Shown: positions 10,743-23,979, counted from the stretch's first letter. The stretch: 64,000 bases of DNA from Cheiracanthium punctorium (GCA_038373885.1 JAWZYV010012254.1:62001-126000), one strand, 5' to 3'. Program-made: numbers and translations. The notes: generated by a model from the sequence alone, not told the origin.

Positions 10743-11495
10743 ATATATATAGTGATTCACATGTCCTACGAAGCGATTGTTACATGAAATTAATAAAATG
10801 CACGTCATATCAATACAGTGATATACTAATCAACAAAATACTCTTTTACAACAGAAAATATCTTCTGAGTTCCATACATTTATTTAGTTTAACTGTAGTG
10901 AGTTGGTCTTTTATTACTAAATAGTCATTTATAAATTCTTATTCCATGCATAAAATTTTCTATCACTTAAAGTACCTTGTAATGTGGACTTGTTAATGAT
11001 ATCTGTTTATAATTAATAACCCTTTAGAATCAAGTAATTATGAAAGCATCCTAAAATAACTTTTAGATAAAGTACATAACACTTGTACTTTAATACTTTT
11101 TCAAGCATCACTCTTCACTCTTCAAACTGCCAATTTTTTGTACTGAAATAAGTAACTCATTGTTCGGTCATCATTTTATAGATGTCTTAAATATAATTTT
11201 ATGTCATTTAAAGTTTGTATAAAAGTATTAGGTAATGTGCTATATTTGTAATTTAGAAAATATTGAATTTCATATGAAGTTTTCACGGATGAGAGTGTCA
11301 ATGAGATTCTTTTAAATCAATGTTTCTGTTTTATTTTATCGTTTCTTACGCTATTCAATCAGCAGTCACAAAAACCGTCTACAAGCTTTTCTCGTGCATT
11401 TTTTTCTCCAGAATTCTTAACCCTGTGGCTTCAAATGTTTGTATATCTATGTTAAATTACATTTAACTTCGTGTAACATAGATTTTCCTATATAT
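10743..11495. other. AT-rich unassigned stretch
   Basis: Starts with a short TATATATA run next to the previous element. No gene or repeat boundary was recognised. Confidence 0.45.
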
Positions 11496-11960
11496 TTAGG
11501 TAGGCTTGGGACTCTGGATTAGAGTCGCCATTGCGGAATCCGGGCCGGATGGGTTCAGGCGGCCGAATCGTCGCTGGCCGGCAAACGCCGGCGGCGATCG
11601 TGAAAATCCTTGGGCCATAGCGGCCTCTGATGGAAGAAAATGAGTCGAACTCCGACTGCGATTACATGATTTTATTTGATGACTGGATACATCTTTTCTT
11701 AGCAGCTGTGTCACGCGGAAAATCTGCTCCTGACCTGTTGCAGGTCCTTTTAAAACCTTTTGACGCCGTGTAACATGACCACAAAAGCGTTGAAACCATT
11801 GGCCAAAAGCTAAATCTGGGCAGAGGTTTTCCCAGGGTTTGTTTTGACTTTTAAGACGCCTATGTGGCTGGCTGCCGGGACCGTCTACAAAATTACAAAG
11901 GAGTTGTAAGGGACCGTGTAGTAATTGCAGTTTTTGAACGCGGATTTTTGTGTATATATA
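11496..11960 (-). other. GC-rich island with an open minus-strand frame, possible LTR relic
   Basis: A sharply GC-richer block in AT-rich DNA. The minus strand is open for 162 codons (11984-11496), with no recognised domain and low-complexity Arg/Gln/Ser-rich stretches. On the minus strand a TTTTAAAAGG TATA-like box (about 11757) is followed about 80-100 bp later by AATAAAATC (about 11670) and then a GC-rich segment. That order of signals resembles U3-R-U5 of an LTR, but I cannot find TG...CA ends with a target duplication. It could equally be another retroposed repeat. Function not assigned. Confidence 0.35.
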
Positions 11961-13615
11961 TATATGCCTATAACACCTTCGCATGCATTTTTAAATATAT
12001 GTTTAAATTTATACATTTAATAGTATAAAGAAGATTAAAACAAAAGTGTTATGCAAATAATTTGTTTTTATTAAGTTTGGTGTATATTTCTAACTTCTCC
12101 AAGATATTATTTTATGAAACATTCTGCACAAATATATATATATATATATATACTATATTTAGTGTAAAATTCATTGATATCATATCTTTAAAAAATCCAA
12201 ATATATCATCGAACATGCCATTCAACGTTTGTGCAAAATTTGAGTTATGCGATTATAGATTTTGAGCTCATAAGACAATAAATAATTCTATCACCTATTA
12301 ATTTATTTCAATATTTTCCATAGCGCAAAATTCATTTCTCTATAGAATAATTAAAATTTTAAAGGGTTTTAGTTAGACCTTTGTATATAAATTAATATTA
12401 CTTTAGAAGCGTTATTGGTCTCTAAAGTGTTGTTCTTAGAGGATAGTATCCCTTTATAACAGGACAGACATTACAATGTTAAAGGTCTCATGGGTATATA
12501 CATTTACTCTCTTGAAGTAAAGTGCAAAATTTGCTCTTAAGTACTTTTTAACATAAGAGTTATGTTTAATGTCTTTTCATTAATCTTTAAGAGCAGCCTG
12601 AATAAAGTAAAATTCCCAGAGTTTCGAAATATTTTTCTCGAGAAATTTGAAGTAATTATTCTTTTTCTGTTGTATTTTAAGAATAATGTAAAAAATGATA
12701 TTTTGAATGTTGTACGCGGAAAACTACTTTCGCCATTTACCACTGAAATAAAGCTTAAAGTAAAGTTGTTTGTTTCACTGTTTGTTAAATATACATAGCT
12801 AGTATTTTTTAGGCATAAACTTAAGTTCTTTTTATTTTATTCGGTAGATGTTACCGATCTGCCATGCCAGGAACTCCATTTTCATGTTTATTATTATTAT
12901 TTTTTATTTTGCGGATGATATTTTCACTATTGATTTAATATATTTTATATAAGAAAGGTGTTTTTTATATCGTAACTGTTTTTGACAGTAATTTGCCCTA
13001 GTGAGCAATATGAAAACATGGGAAATTAGTGTAGTAGTTTAATTGTAACAGATCGCGTCAAAGCTGAACATCGTTGTTTGAGTTTTTTGTCAGGACCTGT
13101 ACCATTCAGATACAAAATGCTTTTTTATGTAATTCATTTAGCAAATTCTGAAAACGTAAGAAAAAAGCATTTTATGTTTGATTTTTTAATGTCTAATTAC
13201 CAAGTAATAATTGTGTTCCTAACATCAGGTAGATGCCAAAGTCGAAATTGCAAATATTAATTAATTGAAGAATATCCCCCTATTATCAGATGCACAAACC
13301 CCTTTATAATTAAGATTCTAACCAGGGTATTTGTGGTAAGAAATTATATGTTGATCATCGATTAATATTAAAAAGGTGATGTATGATGGGAAAAAAATAT
13401 TATCTGCAGTTGTTTTGGCAATCCTTTCTCTCCAGAGAAATATGAAAAGATCGTTAAAACAACTGTAATTATGGGAAGTCCGGAAAGCATTTTATAAATA
13501 TTGTGAGACCAATTCATTTTTTTATTTCTAAAAGACTTAGTGAATGCTATTTTTAATCCATATAGAAGGCTTAAATTTTTTCCCTTCTACAACATTTTTC
13601 TCAAATTAAAAATAC

Positions 13616-13617
<2 letters not shown>
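11961..13617. other. AT-rich unassigned stretch with a short (TA)n
   Basis: Contains a (TA)n run at about 12131-12152. Small ORFs overlap on opposite strands (12537-12798), which argues for chance. No motif was recognised. Confidence 0.45.

Positions 13618-13695
<78 letters not shown>
13618..13695. repeat. (TA)n microsatellite
   Basis: Nearly perfect TA dinucleotide run of about 78 bp with one TACA interruption near 13681. Such runs are unstable in length and prone to assembly error. Confidence 0.95.
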
Positions 13696-15964
13696 CAGAC
13701 CTATATAAAACTGCTCTAAAATGCAATTATCCAGGTAAATTTCTAACTTCAATAATATATCCTTTATGTAATTAAAAAAACTGTATGTCCTAATCAGAAT
13801 ATTGGATGGTGAGGATGGGGTTGGTTGTTGGTTCTTTCTATAAATTAAATTTTAAAAAAAATCATAAAAATCATAAAATATGTATCTGTATATTTTATAC
13901 AAAAAAGTACAATTAAGAATAGTTGATTACTGGTACTTTTTCCTTTTTATAAGTACTTTTGTTATGTCAAAAATATAATTATGCTGTTTATTATACGGAA
14001 GGAAAAGAAGCAAGGTAATAGAAGAAACCCGAACGCACTCTTCTTGACATAAATATGATTTATGATGCATAAACATTTTATCTAAGAAAATTACTTAGCA
14101 AGAATATGGGCATTCTTGAAAGTTATGCTTTATCGATGCTTAATAATAACCTCTTTGTATCCATAAACAGGCTATTGTGCATGAATACATTACTTTATAA
14201 TCATCTTGGCTATCTGAAAGCGTTTTAATCTTCATAAAACTATAGATATACAATGTGAAGAAGATATTAATAAATGATAATAAATATTTGAACAGATGTG
14301 TTATGTAGTTCATCAGCATATCTTTGATTATTCCCCTATTCTAAATTTAATAACCTTTACCATTTTTTTAATTCCCATCTTTCTCGTTGTTATGCTTTTT
14401 TATTCCGTTACTTTGGTTTTCACCGTTAAAGCATTGATTTATTCTTTGCCATGCACCATGCAGAATTGTTTGTTTTTGTAACTGATATTCTCATAGTTTT
14501 TTTACATGGTTTCAAAAGAATAACTAAGGTAATTGGCTCCCATTTACCATCCCCAGTCGCCGCGTCATCATTTGAATGTCATTAATCTGCATTACCGCCA
14601 CTGAAATATCCGCACTTTTGCGTTTTATTTGACCATTGTTAGGCACGTCTTTTTCCTCACTTTTTTTACCGCTATTTAAGTGTCAATTAAGACGCATTAC
14701 TCACGCTGGCTAACGCCAGACTGCGATACTTAACATATTTTATTATATTTTACTATATGGATTTCAAAAAAAATTTTTTTTCGTTGGATAAAAAAAGTCT
14801 TAGAAACTAAGAGTTTTATTGAAATTCTGTTATGCGACCTCACCGCTAACTGATATTGCGAATTTTAAGATTGATTAGTTTACGTATTTTCTTCATGATA
14901 AGATTCCAAGAGGTTTTTATACATTCCAACATAAGGAAAAATCTGCTATTTGGGTTGAGTTCTTTAATATGCGTTGCTTATCCAGTTAAATATTTGATAG
15001 TATTTCCGAGAAAACTAAGAGGAACTGCAACTTTAAGTACTTAATGAAATAAATAAAGAAAATAATAAGCGAAATAATATATTACATAAAATATGTAGTT
15101 CCATAAAAACTTTGATTAATTATCATATTCCTTAAAAATAATGTATTCTTAAATGGATTGAAACAAAAATTACTGTGTGGAAAGTATAAATTGATATCTC
15201 TCTTTTCAAATTAATATTTTGGAATTTTTTCGTTTATTTTCATTTTACTTTTTATTCATCTTTTGAAATGATGGATGAAAAATAGATGGTTAAACTAGCG
15301 AACGTTAAAATGAATAGTACATGATATAAAGGGAGCAAAAAAATGTAATAACTCTGTATTTGATGAAGGAAGCTGGAAAAGTTCCTTTTAATGGAGAACG
15401 TCTAAGCAGTTATTTATCTAATGAGGGAAAACTGGGAAACACATACACCATTTCAAAGGATGCGAAACGGAGAGGTACAATTAGTACCTCCTGCAATTCT
15501 TTGTCAGTAGAAATTAAAATGCTCTGATATTTGAGGCTTGGTCGACCAACTAGAAACACGTAAACATAATGTCTTAACTTCATTTCTAAAAACTTTAAAA
15601 TGTTACTGTAGCTTTGACTTTAGTAAGATTACCTAAGACACTTGATGATTTCTTCGTCTTTACTTCATCTTCAACTATTTCTCTATGATAAACCATAATA
15701 AGTTTAAGATCTACCTTGACTGAGAAGTTCAAACCGAGGCTTAAATTTTATATCCCCCCCCCCTTTATCGCTAATTTGGTCAAAATATATTTTTATTATC
15801 CCTGAATTTAGCGTAGTACGGTACATTTTCTAGATAAAATTGATGAATATTGAGAAGTTATGCAAAAGGACAAAATACAGGATCACATTGTACTCTTTAT
15901 AATTTCTTTATAATCAATGTTTTAACGTTCCATTTACAGCATTTATTTAACTTAAAATTATAGA
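13696..15964. other. AT-rich unassigned stretch with one GC-richer patch
   Basis: Mostly featureless. The patch 14540-14735 is GC-richer. It contains two loosely similar direct segments (AATGTCATTAATCTGCATTA near 14574 and AGTGTCAATTAAGACGCATT near 14680) and the small hairpin CTGGCTAACGCCAG near 14705. No gene model is supported. Confidence 0.4.
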
Positions 15965-16890
15965 GGAGAGGAGGTGATTATGGAATACCATTTACATTTC
16001 TAACTGTAACTTCAAAGATTTTTAAATAAAATCCCCCAAAACAGCATGCGTACATGCTATAATTAATCGTAATGAAATGTCAATTGCAAAGAAATACACA
16101 ATTTATTTTGTTGTTATAGAAAAAAATATATTAAAAAAAAGTTATGAATGGAGTATAATATGGAATAGTCGGGTAATATGGAATAGATGGTTTAAACCGA
16201 TGAAAAGCAATTTATATTGCTTCATATATAGTTATTTGTTACTATAAAACAAATTTTTATGTTTTGTAGTTTAAATCATTATACTGGAGTCATTTCTGGT
16301 TCGAGTCGATTTAGAAAAGTTGTAGATATAATTTTCTTTCTTTGCTCCGATACAGTCATGGTGAGCCCACAGAGAACAGCTGGATCTTTGAATCCAAACT
16401 TATCGTCGTTGATCATTAGAGAATTTTTCGTGACAAAAGATGCATTCAGCGTCTTTGTTTTCCGGGTCTTTAGTGGATGACATGAAACCTATTACAATAT
16501 TACCCAGTATTCCATAATACTCGACACGCCATCTCGGAAAACGAACCTTTAAAACTAATTGGCAAAACACTGTCATCTAAAAAATAACCACAGTTCAACA
16601 AACTACCATTCTCTTAGTGTACATTATGCGTAACATCAATGTTCATGTCACGTGTTTACTAGTAAGTTAAAATGTTTGAAAACTTATCTACAAAAACTCT
16701 TGAAAATCACAAAAGATACTTTGTTCTGTAGCGAGTGGTACGGCAACAGAGAGCGGTCAACTCTTACTGCATTGTAAGAAGGGAATCTTTCTTGAGTTGT
16801 TCATGGTATTCCCTTGTGGCAATAGCAAATAACAGAGCCAAAAACTCGGTATTCCATATTTCCCGACTATTCCATAATCACCTCCTCTCC
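15965..16890. mobile_element. Inverted-repeat element with iterated TATGGAATA motif
   Basis: The first 23 bp, starting GGAGAGGAGGTGATTATGGA, are repeated perfectly inverted at 16868-16890. The core motif TATGGAATA occurs on the plus strand near 15980, 16159 and 16175, and on the minus strand near 16508, 16849 and 16868. Two copies on each side are joined by GTCGGGTAA or its complement. No transposase reading frame is present in about 926 bp. Superfamily unknown: the flanking bases give no clear target duplication. Confidence 0.68.
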
Positions 16891-18515
16891 TTTACTTTTT
16901 TACATATTTTGTTTTATGTAAAAAAGAAAAAAATAAGTGAAAATGTTATACCATAAAAACATCATTTTCGCTTTATTTGAAGCTGTTTTTAATTGATCAG
17001 GAACAGGAAATCTTGATGAATCAATATCTTCAGTGTCAACCGCACTTTTATGGTAAAAAACTGTATATCCTGACAGCAAAACTTTTTCACATAAAAAGAA
17101 GAAATCTTGATAGAGAATTCCAGGCTGTTTATTGACCCTGAAGATTCGTAAACTTATGCACTAGTGACAATGCTACTAGTGTTCAAATTGTGGGAAACTG
17201 CAGAGAGAGTGCGACAGTTTGCGTAAAAATCATATTCATGTTTAAGCATTTACATACCATTAAACTGTGATAAAAGAATTGTTAGAGCTAAACAACAATA
17301 AACATTTAGGCTTCTCTGTGTGTCATTGCAAAGATAATTGTAGGTCAAGCAAATTTTGTCTAAAATTTATTGAAACAAACTTATAATCTTGGACAGAAAG
17401 CCACAAATACTTTTTGATTATACGGAGACTATAGCGGTCTTCAGTACTATTATATCCGAATTGATTTTGAGAAATCATTGTATTCCCATAATGTTCAGTA
17501 GATTCGTCAGCATGCTTAGTAATCGCTAAAACCTACTGGTGTAAAATTTTAACGTTTAATATAGTAGGAAACGCAGCACAAAATCTAACTATTTTCAAAA
17601 AATGAATTTAGTAAACTTTTATTTATGATGTTCTAAAACTATAACCAGAAGACCCAAAAATAAACTATCAAAGTGCACCTTTGTTGAAATAATGTTGGAA
17701 AAGTCATGTGCTGGTATTTGAAGTGTAGAACAATTTGCTGTATTTCAAGAGAAGATTAGTTGAAGAAGCCAGTAACAACAACAAAAAAAAAAAAACTGTA
17801 AATGTACTTTTTTTTCAAGAAACAAATGTTACATATTATTTTATGATTCTCTTATACATAATCTAAAAAGGTACAGAGGTACTTTTCTATACTAGACATT
17901 TCATTTCACTCAAGAAACACGTTTTAATTTAATAGGTTTATTCTTTGTCAAACAGCGTAGAAGATCATTTGTCTTATTATATTTAGAATGCTTTCATATT
18001 CGTGCATAAGAATCGAACTGCCGGAAATCTTTCAGTAGCTGGAGAATAACACGTCGGTTTGATGAAAAGAGAATTTAGTAGAACTATTCCAGGAACGTCC
18101 TGAATATCATTGTTTCTATGCATTTTTAATTTATGAGGTAAGAATCCTTTGTCTGGGGAATAATTTATTCAAAAATAATCGCAATCCGAAAGTTCGCAAT
18201 CTGTCAGTATTGAATATTAAATGCACTTATTTATGTGAAATTAAAGTTTTATGCGAATTAATTCTTCTTTCAGCTGTGCATTGCCTGACTAAAAATATTG
18301 AGTTATTTATAGGGCATTGTAATATAATTAGATTGAAAGTGACGTTATAATCTACATTTAAAAATTAAGACCATCATGAAAGTAATGTCTCAAAGTATTA
18401 CTATTGCAGAGCAAATTTATTACGTACATAAGACAGTATTTAATGCTGTATATAATTTACTTTATACCTTGTCAAAAGAATCAAAATTACATTTAATAAA
18501 AATGTATATTATTTT
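16891..18515. other. AT-rich unassigned stretch
   Basis: Only short A-runs (for example near 17783) were noticed. Nothing coding is supported. Confidence 0.45.
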
Positions 18516-18517
18516 TA

Positions 18518-19155
18518 TAGTGTGTCTCAAAAGTTCATTGCCAAACAGGATATGGTGGTATGTTACACCATGGCAAACAAGATTTATATAGGAGCTTGTG
18601 TTCGGAAGTGAAAATGGCGACCGCTTTGCCTTAAGTGTATAGTGCTGCGGATGGGAATGAACGAGCGACGGTACGAATGTATCTTGAGCACAGTGTTGGG
18701 AGTAAAGGGAGGGGGGCGAGATGATGTGAAAAGAACTGTGATTTTCATTAAATGATTTATTGATTAATATGACTTCCATCCCCGGCGGTATATGCGCAGT
18801 GCATATTGGCCAATTCTGAGTTAATAGACCGATTCATCCATCTCCGGCAACGTCCTAAGCTGAAATGATCACGCTCCCATAAGCCTGCAAACATCACCCT
18901 CTAACGATCACCGTTTGCATTTGCGGACACAGGTTCCACCTTGCTTTTACATTTCCCGTTCCTGACTACAGGTGATTGTCGCTGAGGAAGAGCAAAAAGT
19001 TTTTGCTCGAAACAGCTGTATGGCCGTTCAAGTAATCGTTATGGTGTTATTTTACAAAGTTGTTCATTATTTTACAAGTTCCTATGTAAATCTCGTTAGT
19101 CATGATATGACAGACTAGCATGTTAAGTTTGACTACGACCTTTTGAGACACCCTG
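18518..19155. mobile_element. TIR element with CAGGGTGTCTCAAAAG ends
   Basis: The left end TAGTGTGTCTCAAAAG pairs with the complement of the right end CAGGGTGTCTCAAAAG. TA flanks the left side and CA (one mutation) the right. Pairing weakens after about 35 bp. The interior is GC-richer than its surroundings and holds a perfect hairpin, GAGCAAAAAGTTTTTGCTC (18990-19008). The 105-residue minus-strand ORF at 18462-18779 straddles the left boundary, so it is unlikely to be a gene. Confidence 0.7.
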
Positions 19156-19510
19156 CATTTAAAAGTACATCTACAGAAATTCGCATTTGATCTCAGATAT
19201 TAGGCTGGGGGTAATATGTCTTAAAAAGCTCAATTTCTGTATTAAGGATGTCTGAAATGCCAAGAGATTTTCATTTCCGAACTTTCCTAAAGATCCCTTT
19301 ATTCAACAAATCACACAAATATTCATTTTAAAAATGTAATTGTAATTCTAATTTAAAGTCGAATTAAAATGCGTGTTTCATCCCTCATTGTAATCTAACC
19401 TAAAAAGGTTGTAATTCTCGTGCATTTACAATGACAAGAAGCCATCACATACACTTTTTTGTCGATGTCTTTAAGTGCTTAACTTCGCGGAACTTAAAAA
19501 GAATAATAAA

Positions 19511-19512
<2 letters not shown>

Positions 19513-19563
<51 letters not shown>
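19513..19563. repeat. (ATA)n microsatellite
   Basis: Perfect AAT/ATA trinucleotide run of about 50 bp. Confidence 0.95.
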
Positions 19564-19566
<3 letters not shown>

Positions 19567-21340
19567 TTCTAGTATAACATGCATGTTTTAATTAAGATGG
19601 GATATCAAATTAATAGTTTTATTGAAATATTGGCAAATTTAGTTAAAATGTGATAAGGAATTTATGTACGCCACGCCTCCTTTAATAAATTCTAAGATAT
19701 ATAACATAATAACATTTTTACAGTACATAAAAAACATCTATGCTATGAACAATAAAATTTGCAGTACGTTTAATATTAGGAAAATATTAAAAGTTTTATA
19801 TGAACGCTCAATATTTAAAAAAATACTCAATAAATGATCATTAAATAAATAATTAATTACGAAAAAGTTTGATCATAACACATCTAATTATGATCAAAAT
19901 ATCCTGACAAAATTTCAAATTATTATCTTGAAGACATTTTGGTAAATGATATTTATCATAAAGGAAAATACGAAAAAATGCAGTTTAAAGATTTTAATAC
20001 AAAATTAACACTTTTTATACTAAAAAAAAATAAAATAAATAAAAACTTTGTATAAAAAACACACATGAAATGATACCTACAGAGAGATTTATAAGTGTCA
20101 TAGAGTATTTTAAATACTCACTTCTGGTCTCTGAAATTTTATTTCCGGCTAACTATTTACTCTATAAATTCACTTCTACTTATCATGCAAGCAAAAAAAA
20201 AAAAATGGAATCGTAAATTTTCCGCCTATAATGTATGCTCTATGTATTACTTGAAACTTTATATTCGCTTGATCGCTTATCGTGTCATTCCATTTCAGAG
20301 TTTGGTTACGATTTTTAACTTTTTCTATCATCCGATGGAACAGAACAAGTATCATCTTAATGACACTAAGTAATATTTTTTTCTTCCTTTTCGATATTCT
20401 TAAGCTTTTTTATTTGAGGTTTCTTTCCGGTATTCGTGATTTGATCACACATGTAAGATCTTTTCCAACTAACTAATGATGCGGTATTTTTATCTGGATG
20501 TAGGCCGAAAGGTTGTACCGATAGACTACTAGTCTACTAGTATAAGCTCGAATCCTACCAGCTGCCAGTAAACTTTTTTTTCTATTTTCACCGCGTAAAC
20601 TACTGTAACTATCGCCTTAAAAATGTGCTTCCTCTTTTAATTTCAACCTGTTCTATTATCTTAATACGTAATTATTCTAGTTCAAAATTATTTTTTTTCA
20701 TTTTGACCCACGTTCTGCCGTCCAATCGAGCTGGTCTGTGTCTGGATAAATTATTCGATTTCAGTTAAAAGTAAACACAGCACTACTAGATACCCCTTTG
20801 CCATAGTTTTAATAATATTTTATTGAATGCTTTGTTTTTAAAGATATGTTTTTCCCACCTATCAACTGCCATCCACCATACTGCTGATTGGAAATTTTTG
20901 ATATCTGTATCATTGGGAAGGTCTTTTCGATTTTAACGACTTTTCAAATGATCTGTTTCACTTAAGAAACGACTTTAAATATCACTTTATTTTACAGATT
21001 GTGCATTGCTCTGGTAACAATTTGATTAATCAAGTGGTTACAACTCTTGATTTTTACCCAGATGTCTCTGTTGAGATTTCCGGTGTGGGAAGGAAATTTT
21101 AATATCTAATATATATTGAAAATATGTGGGTTCAATTGGCGGCATGCAAAACTGAATTCTTCGAGTGCTATAGTCCAATTCTAATCCCACAAGGTTACAG
21201 ACAATACTAAAGACTAAAATCGATAAAGTAGTTAAGCTCCTAACATATTTATGCTTAATTACACAAAAGAAAACTAATATTTAATGAATTTTCAAAATAT
21301 GTTACATGTTTCCATAAAAGTATAATTTAAAGTTCTTCCA
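19564..21340. other. AT-rich unassigned stretch
   Basis: A tRNA-like word pattern at 20492-20570 does not fold as a tRNA. No other feature is supported. A-rich runs occur near 20193. Confidence 0.45.
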
Positions 21341-21449
21341 ATAACTACTAGGTTGGGTCGTTTTTCACTTTAAAAAAAATCGAAATTGCCTGTGGTGGGA
21401 AAAGCTGTGTATTGACATCAAATGTCTGTAATTTTTTTTAATTAAAGTA

Positions 21450-21628
21450 TCCTTGGTAGGAGGACTTTCTAAGGGTTCTAACGCGTATTCACGTTACATC
21501 TGGAGAAAACCTACCAAAACTCCAGACCGTTAGATCGACGACCGCGCGATGGGACCCGAACCAGAGACCTTCACACTTCGACCGTCTACCATTTTCAGTG
21601 ATATAACCACTGTGCCACGGTGAGGCGT
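21450..21628 (-). mobile_element. tRNA-derived SINE inside the hAT left arm
   Basis: On the minus strand, box A TGGCACAGTGG (21617-21607) and box B GGTTCGGGTCC (21562-21552) are spaced as in an RNA polymerase III internal promoter. Downstream sequence to about 21450 is unrelated to tRNA. The 8-bp word ATTAAAGT at 21441-21448 recurs at 21664-21671, but the second copy lies within the hAT arm, so it may be coincidence. Confidence 0.62.
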
Positions 21629-22149
21629 CAGGTTTTTGAAATTTGTATAATTTGCTATTTTTTATTAAAGTGAGCTCTTTCTGTACTATTCCTTCTGGTA
21701 CAGAAAGAGCACGCAGGTACGATTTTGTTCACTTTAGTTTAGTTTAGTCAATATTACCGATCGATATTACAGCAACAGGGTTTTCCACAGACCTTTAAAG
21801 AAGAGCGCACCCTCAGCTGATTTTACTGACCGCTCGGGTTAAAAAATGTGAAATTCCTCTCAATTCTGTAGTTAACTTCCTATGGACACCGGTCAAGGCG
21901 AAAAGGAAATTACGCTTTCACTGGCCCATTTACTTTGGACGCACCAACTGAGTATTGAATAATTCAAAACTAAACTCTAAACTGCTACTTCTTTAAAATC
22001 AGAGCAACACTGTAATGTAAAATAACAAAAAAAAATGATAATGAAGACAATCTGTATTATGATAATCGATAAACGTAATGAAATAGACAGTCAAAGGAAG
22101 AAAGTTCTCCTGGACTTGCACAATAGTTTAGCAAAGCGTAACATAGATT

Positions 22150-23080
22150 TGCAGGCACTGCATTTGGACGGAAGAAAGGACTGAACCTTAGCAATTGTTA
22201 AAGAAGGGGGCGTTTCACACAGAAGAATCAAAGCACTTATAGTTTTATTGCAAGAGCCAGAAAGCTATTTCTTTCGTCATGTATCACCGGAAAATGGCAC
22301 AGGTAATGAAGTGCTGTGTAGCATTTTAGATTGTTCGAAAAAAAAATTGGTTATTTACCGTGGATTTAGCAGCTACTGGATGGAACAGCCCTAAATACTT
22401 GTGTTGAAGGAGGTGAGATGCGCTTGTTTGAATTGCATGTAAGAAGACCCTTGCAGTTGCTCATATGTCCGTTGTAAATGAGCAACCTTTACTTCATTAG
22501 TGCAGAATCTAGGTGGAAACACTACAGGCCTTTTTACATATCGTGGAAGTTCTAGACTCATCTGAAGTAAACTACCGATTGCGAAGTTTAGAAAAATCGT
22601 TGTTGATCTGTCCACAAGAAATATAGGTGGACTTCGTACTGATCAAAAATATTTCTATCAAACTTGTCAAGCGATATCATCTGGAAATTGTCCTGTCAAA
22701 AGCATTGTCCACCAAATCAACTGGAAAGCTCTCTCATGTCAGAATGTTTACAACGGCAAATAGAGCACTTCGTCTGTATATTGGTACAGAAAAGCCATCC
22801 CTTGAAATAGGAACTATTGTGGAATATATTCTAAAATTGTAATCAAAAGTTTGGTTTCTCATTAAAACTGATACTTCATGTACAGCCAGTGCATAGCATC
22901 TTTGGGAAGTTAAAAATTACTCAAGATATCCGAGCGAAGAGCAGAAAATAGTTCTGTATCCTGTAATTCAAAGGAATGATTTTTATGGTCACCCAGAAAA
23001 CGTACTGATTGTCATGATCAAAGACAAACGGTCATATGTGAGGAAGTGAGACAAAATATATCCAGTGCAGAATTTGGAGA
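22150..23080 (+). pseudogene. hAT-like transposase gene, broken, copy 1
   Basis: Translating all three frames recovers blocks in order. H-L-D-G-R-K-D is at 22161-22181. L-Q-E-P-E-S-Y-F-F-R-H is at about 22241-22280. G-G-E-M-R-L-F-E-L ... R-R-P-L-Q-L-L-I-C is from 22409. T-T-A-N-R-A-L-R-L-Y is from about 22747. I-Q-R-N-D-F-Y-G-H-P-E-N is at about 22962-23000. I recognise this order from a multi-copy arthropod protein family usually annotated only as uncharacterised. Stops and frame changes between blocks show it is dead. Its position inside 8-bp-TSD ends argues that the family is a transposase; the active-site residues are not identified here. A second relic lies at 58330-59325. Confidence 0.72.
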
Positions 23081-23979
23081 AATGGTTACAACGGGTGGAC
23101 TCTTGCAATAACACTGTATATTCTTCCCCTTTGATTGATCTGTGTTAAACGCCCCTTCCTTAAAGGTTGCTAAGGTTCAGTCCTTTCCTCTACATAAATA
23201 TAATGCCTGCAAAGCAGTCTTACTTTTTTTCTAAACTATTTTTGCAAGTATAGGAGAACTTTCTTCCTTTGGTTATCTATTTTATTACATTTATAGATAA
23301 CCATAATAGAGTCTGCCTTCATTATTGTTTTTTTGCTGCTTTTACATCATAATCTAGCTCCGATATTAAAGACACAACAGTTTAGATCATACTTTTGCAC
23401 GATTCACTCTTCAGTTAGTGCATCCAGAGCAAATGAGCAAGTGAAATCGGCATTTCCGTTTGACTTTGACCAGTGTTGATTGGAAGTTAACTAAAGTATC
23501 GAGAGGGATCTCAATTTTTTTTTTATCCCGGGCGAGTTTCTAAAATCACCTGGGTGGTGCAGCATTCTTTAAAATCCAGGCGAGACCCTGTTAATGTAAT
23601 ATCGATCCGTAATATTTAAAATTAAGTAAACAAAATCGTAGAGAGAAAATGGTACAAAAAGAGCCGCGTTATTTAAAGATCGCAAATTATACAAATTTCA
23701 AAAGCCTGGCGGGGACTTTACACATATTTGATATAATTTTTAGCCACAAACGAAGGTTCTTACTATTCAGTTATTTCCGCTACAGGAGGTTGAAGAACTT
23801 TATACATAAAAAAATAAAAAAATAAATAACAGTGAATTTTACATATCTGGTGAAACTTCACGGGTCTTATTATACATAAAAAAATTACAGACATTTGATG
23901 CCAATACACAACTTTTCCCACCACAGGCAATTTCGATTAAAAAAAAAAAAAGTAAAAAAAGACCCACCCTAATAACTAC

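Larger units (their letters stand above)
21349..23971 (+). mobile_element. hAT-like transposon, copy 1, with perfect 8-bp target duplication
   Basis: Ends are TAGGTTGGGTCGTTTTTCAC and the complement of TAGGGTGGGTCTTTTTTTAC. ATAACTAC is duplicated exactly at 21341-21348 and 23972-23979. An 8-bp duplication and ends of the form YARGG are hAT hallmarks. Inverted pairing runs about 95 bp inward on each side, stops at a block that differs between the two arms, and resumes for 200 bp or more (21629-21850 against 23500-23720). The left arm is interrupted by a SINE (21450-21628). It also holds a perfect 13-bp stem, GCTCTTTCTGTAC / GTACAGAAAGAGC, near 21677-21711. The interior carries the broken transposase-like gene at 22150-23080. 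Confidence 0.85.

Noticed and set aside
11496..11984. 162-residue minus-strand ORF as a real gene
   Set aside because: Longest ORF in the window, but there is no recognised domain, it lies wholly within a GC-rich repeat-like block where stops are rarer, and LTR-like signals overlap it.
20492..20570. tRNA-like sequence with GCTCGAATCC
   Set aside because: The T stem does not pair and no box A is correctly placed; a short palindrome TAGACTACTAGTCTA explains part of the impression.
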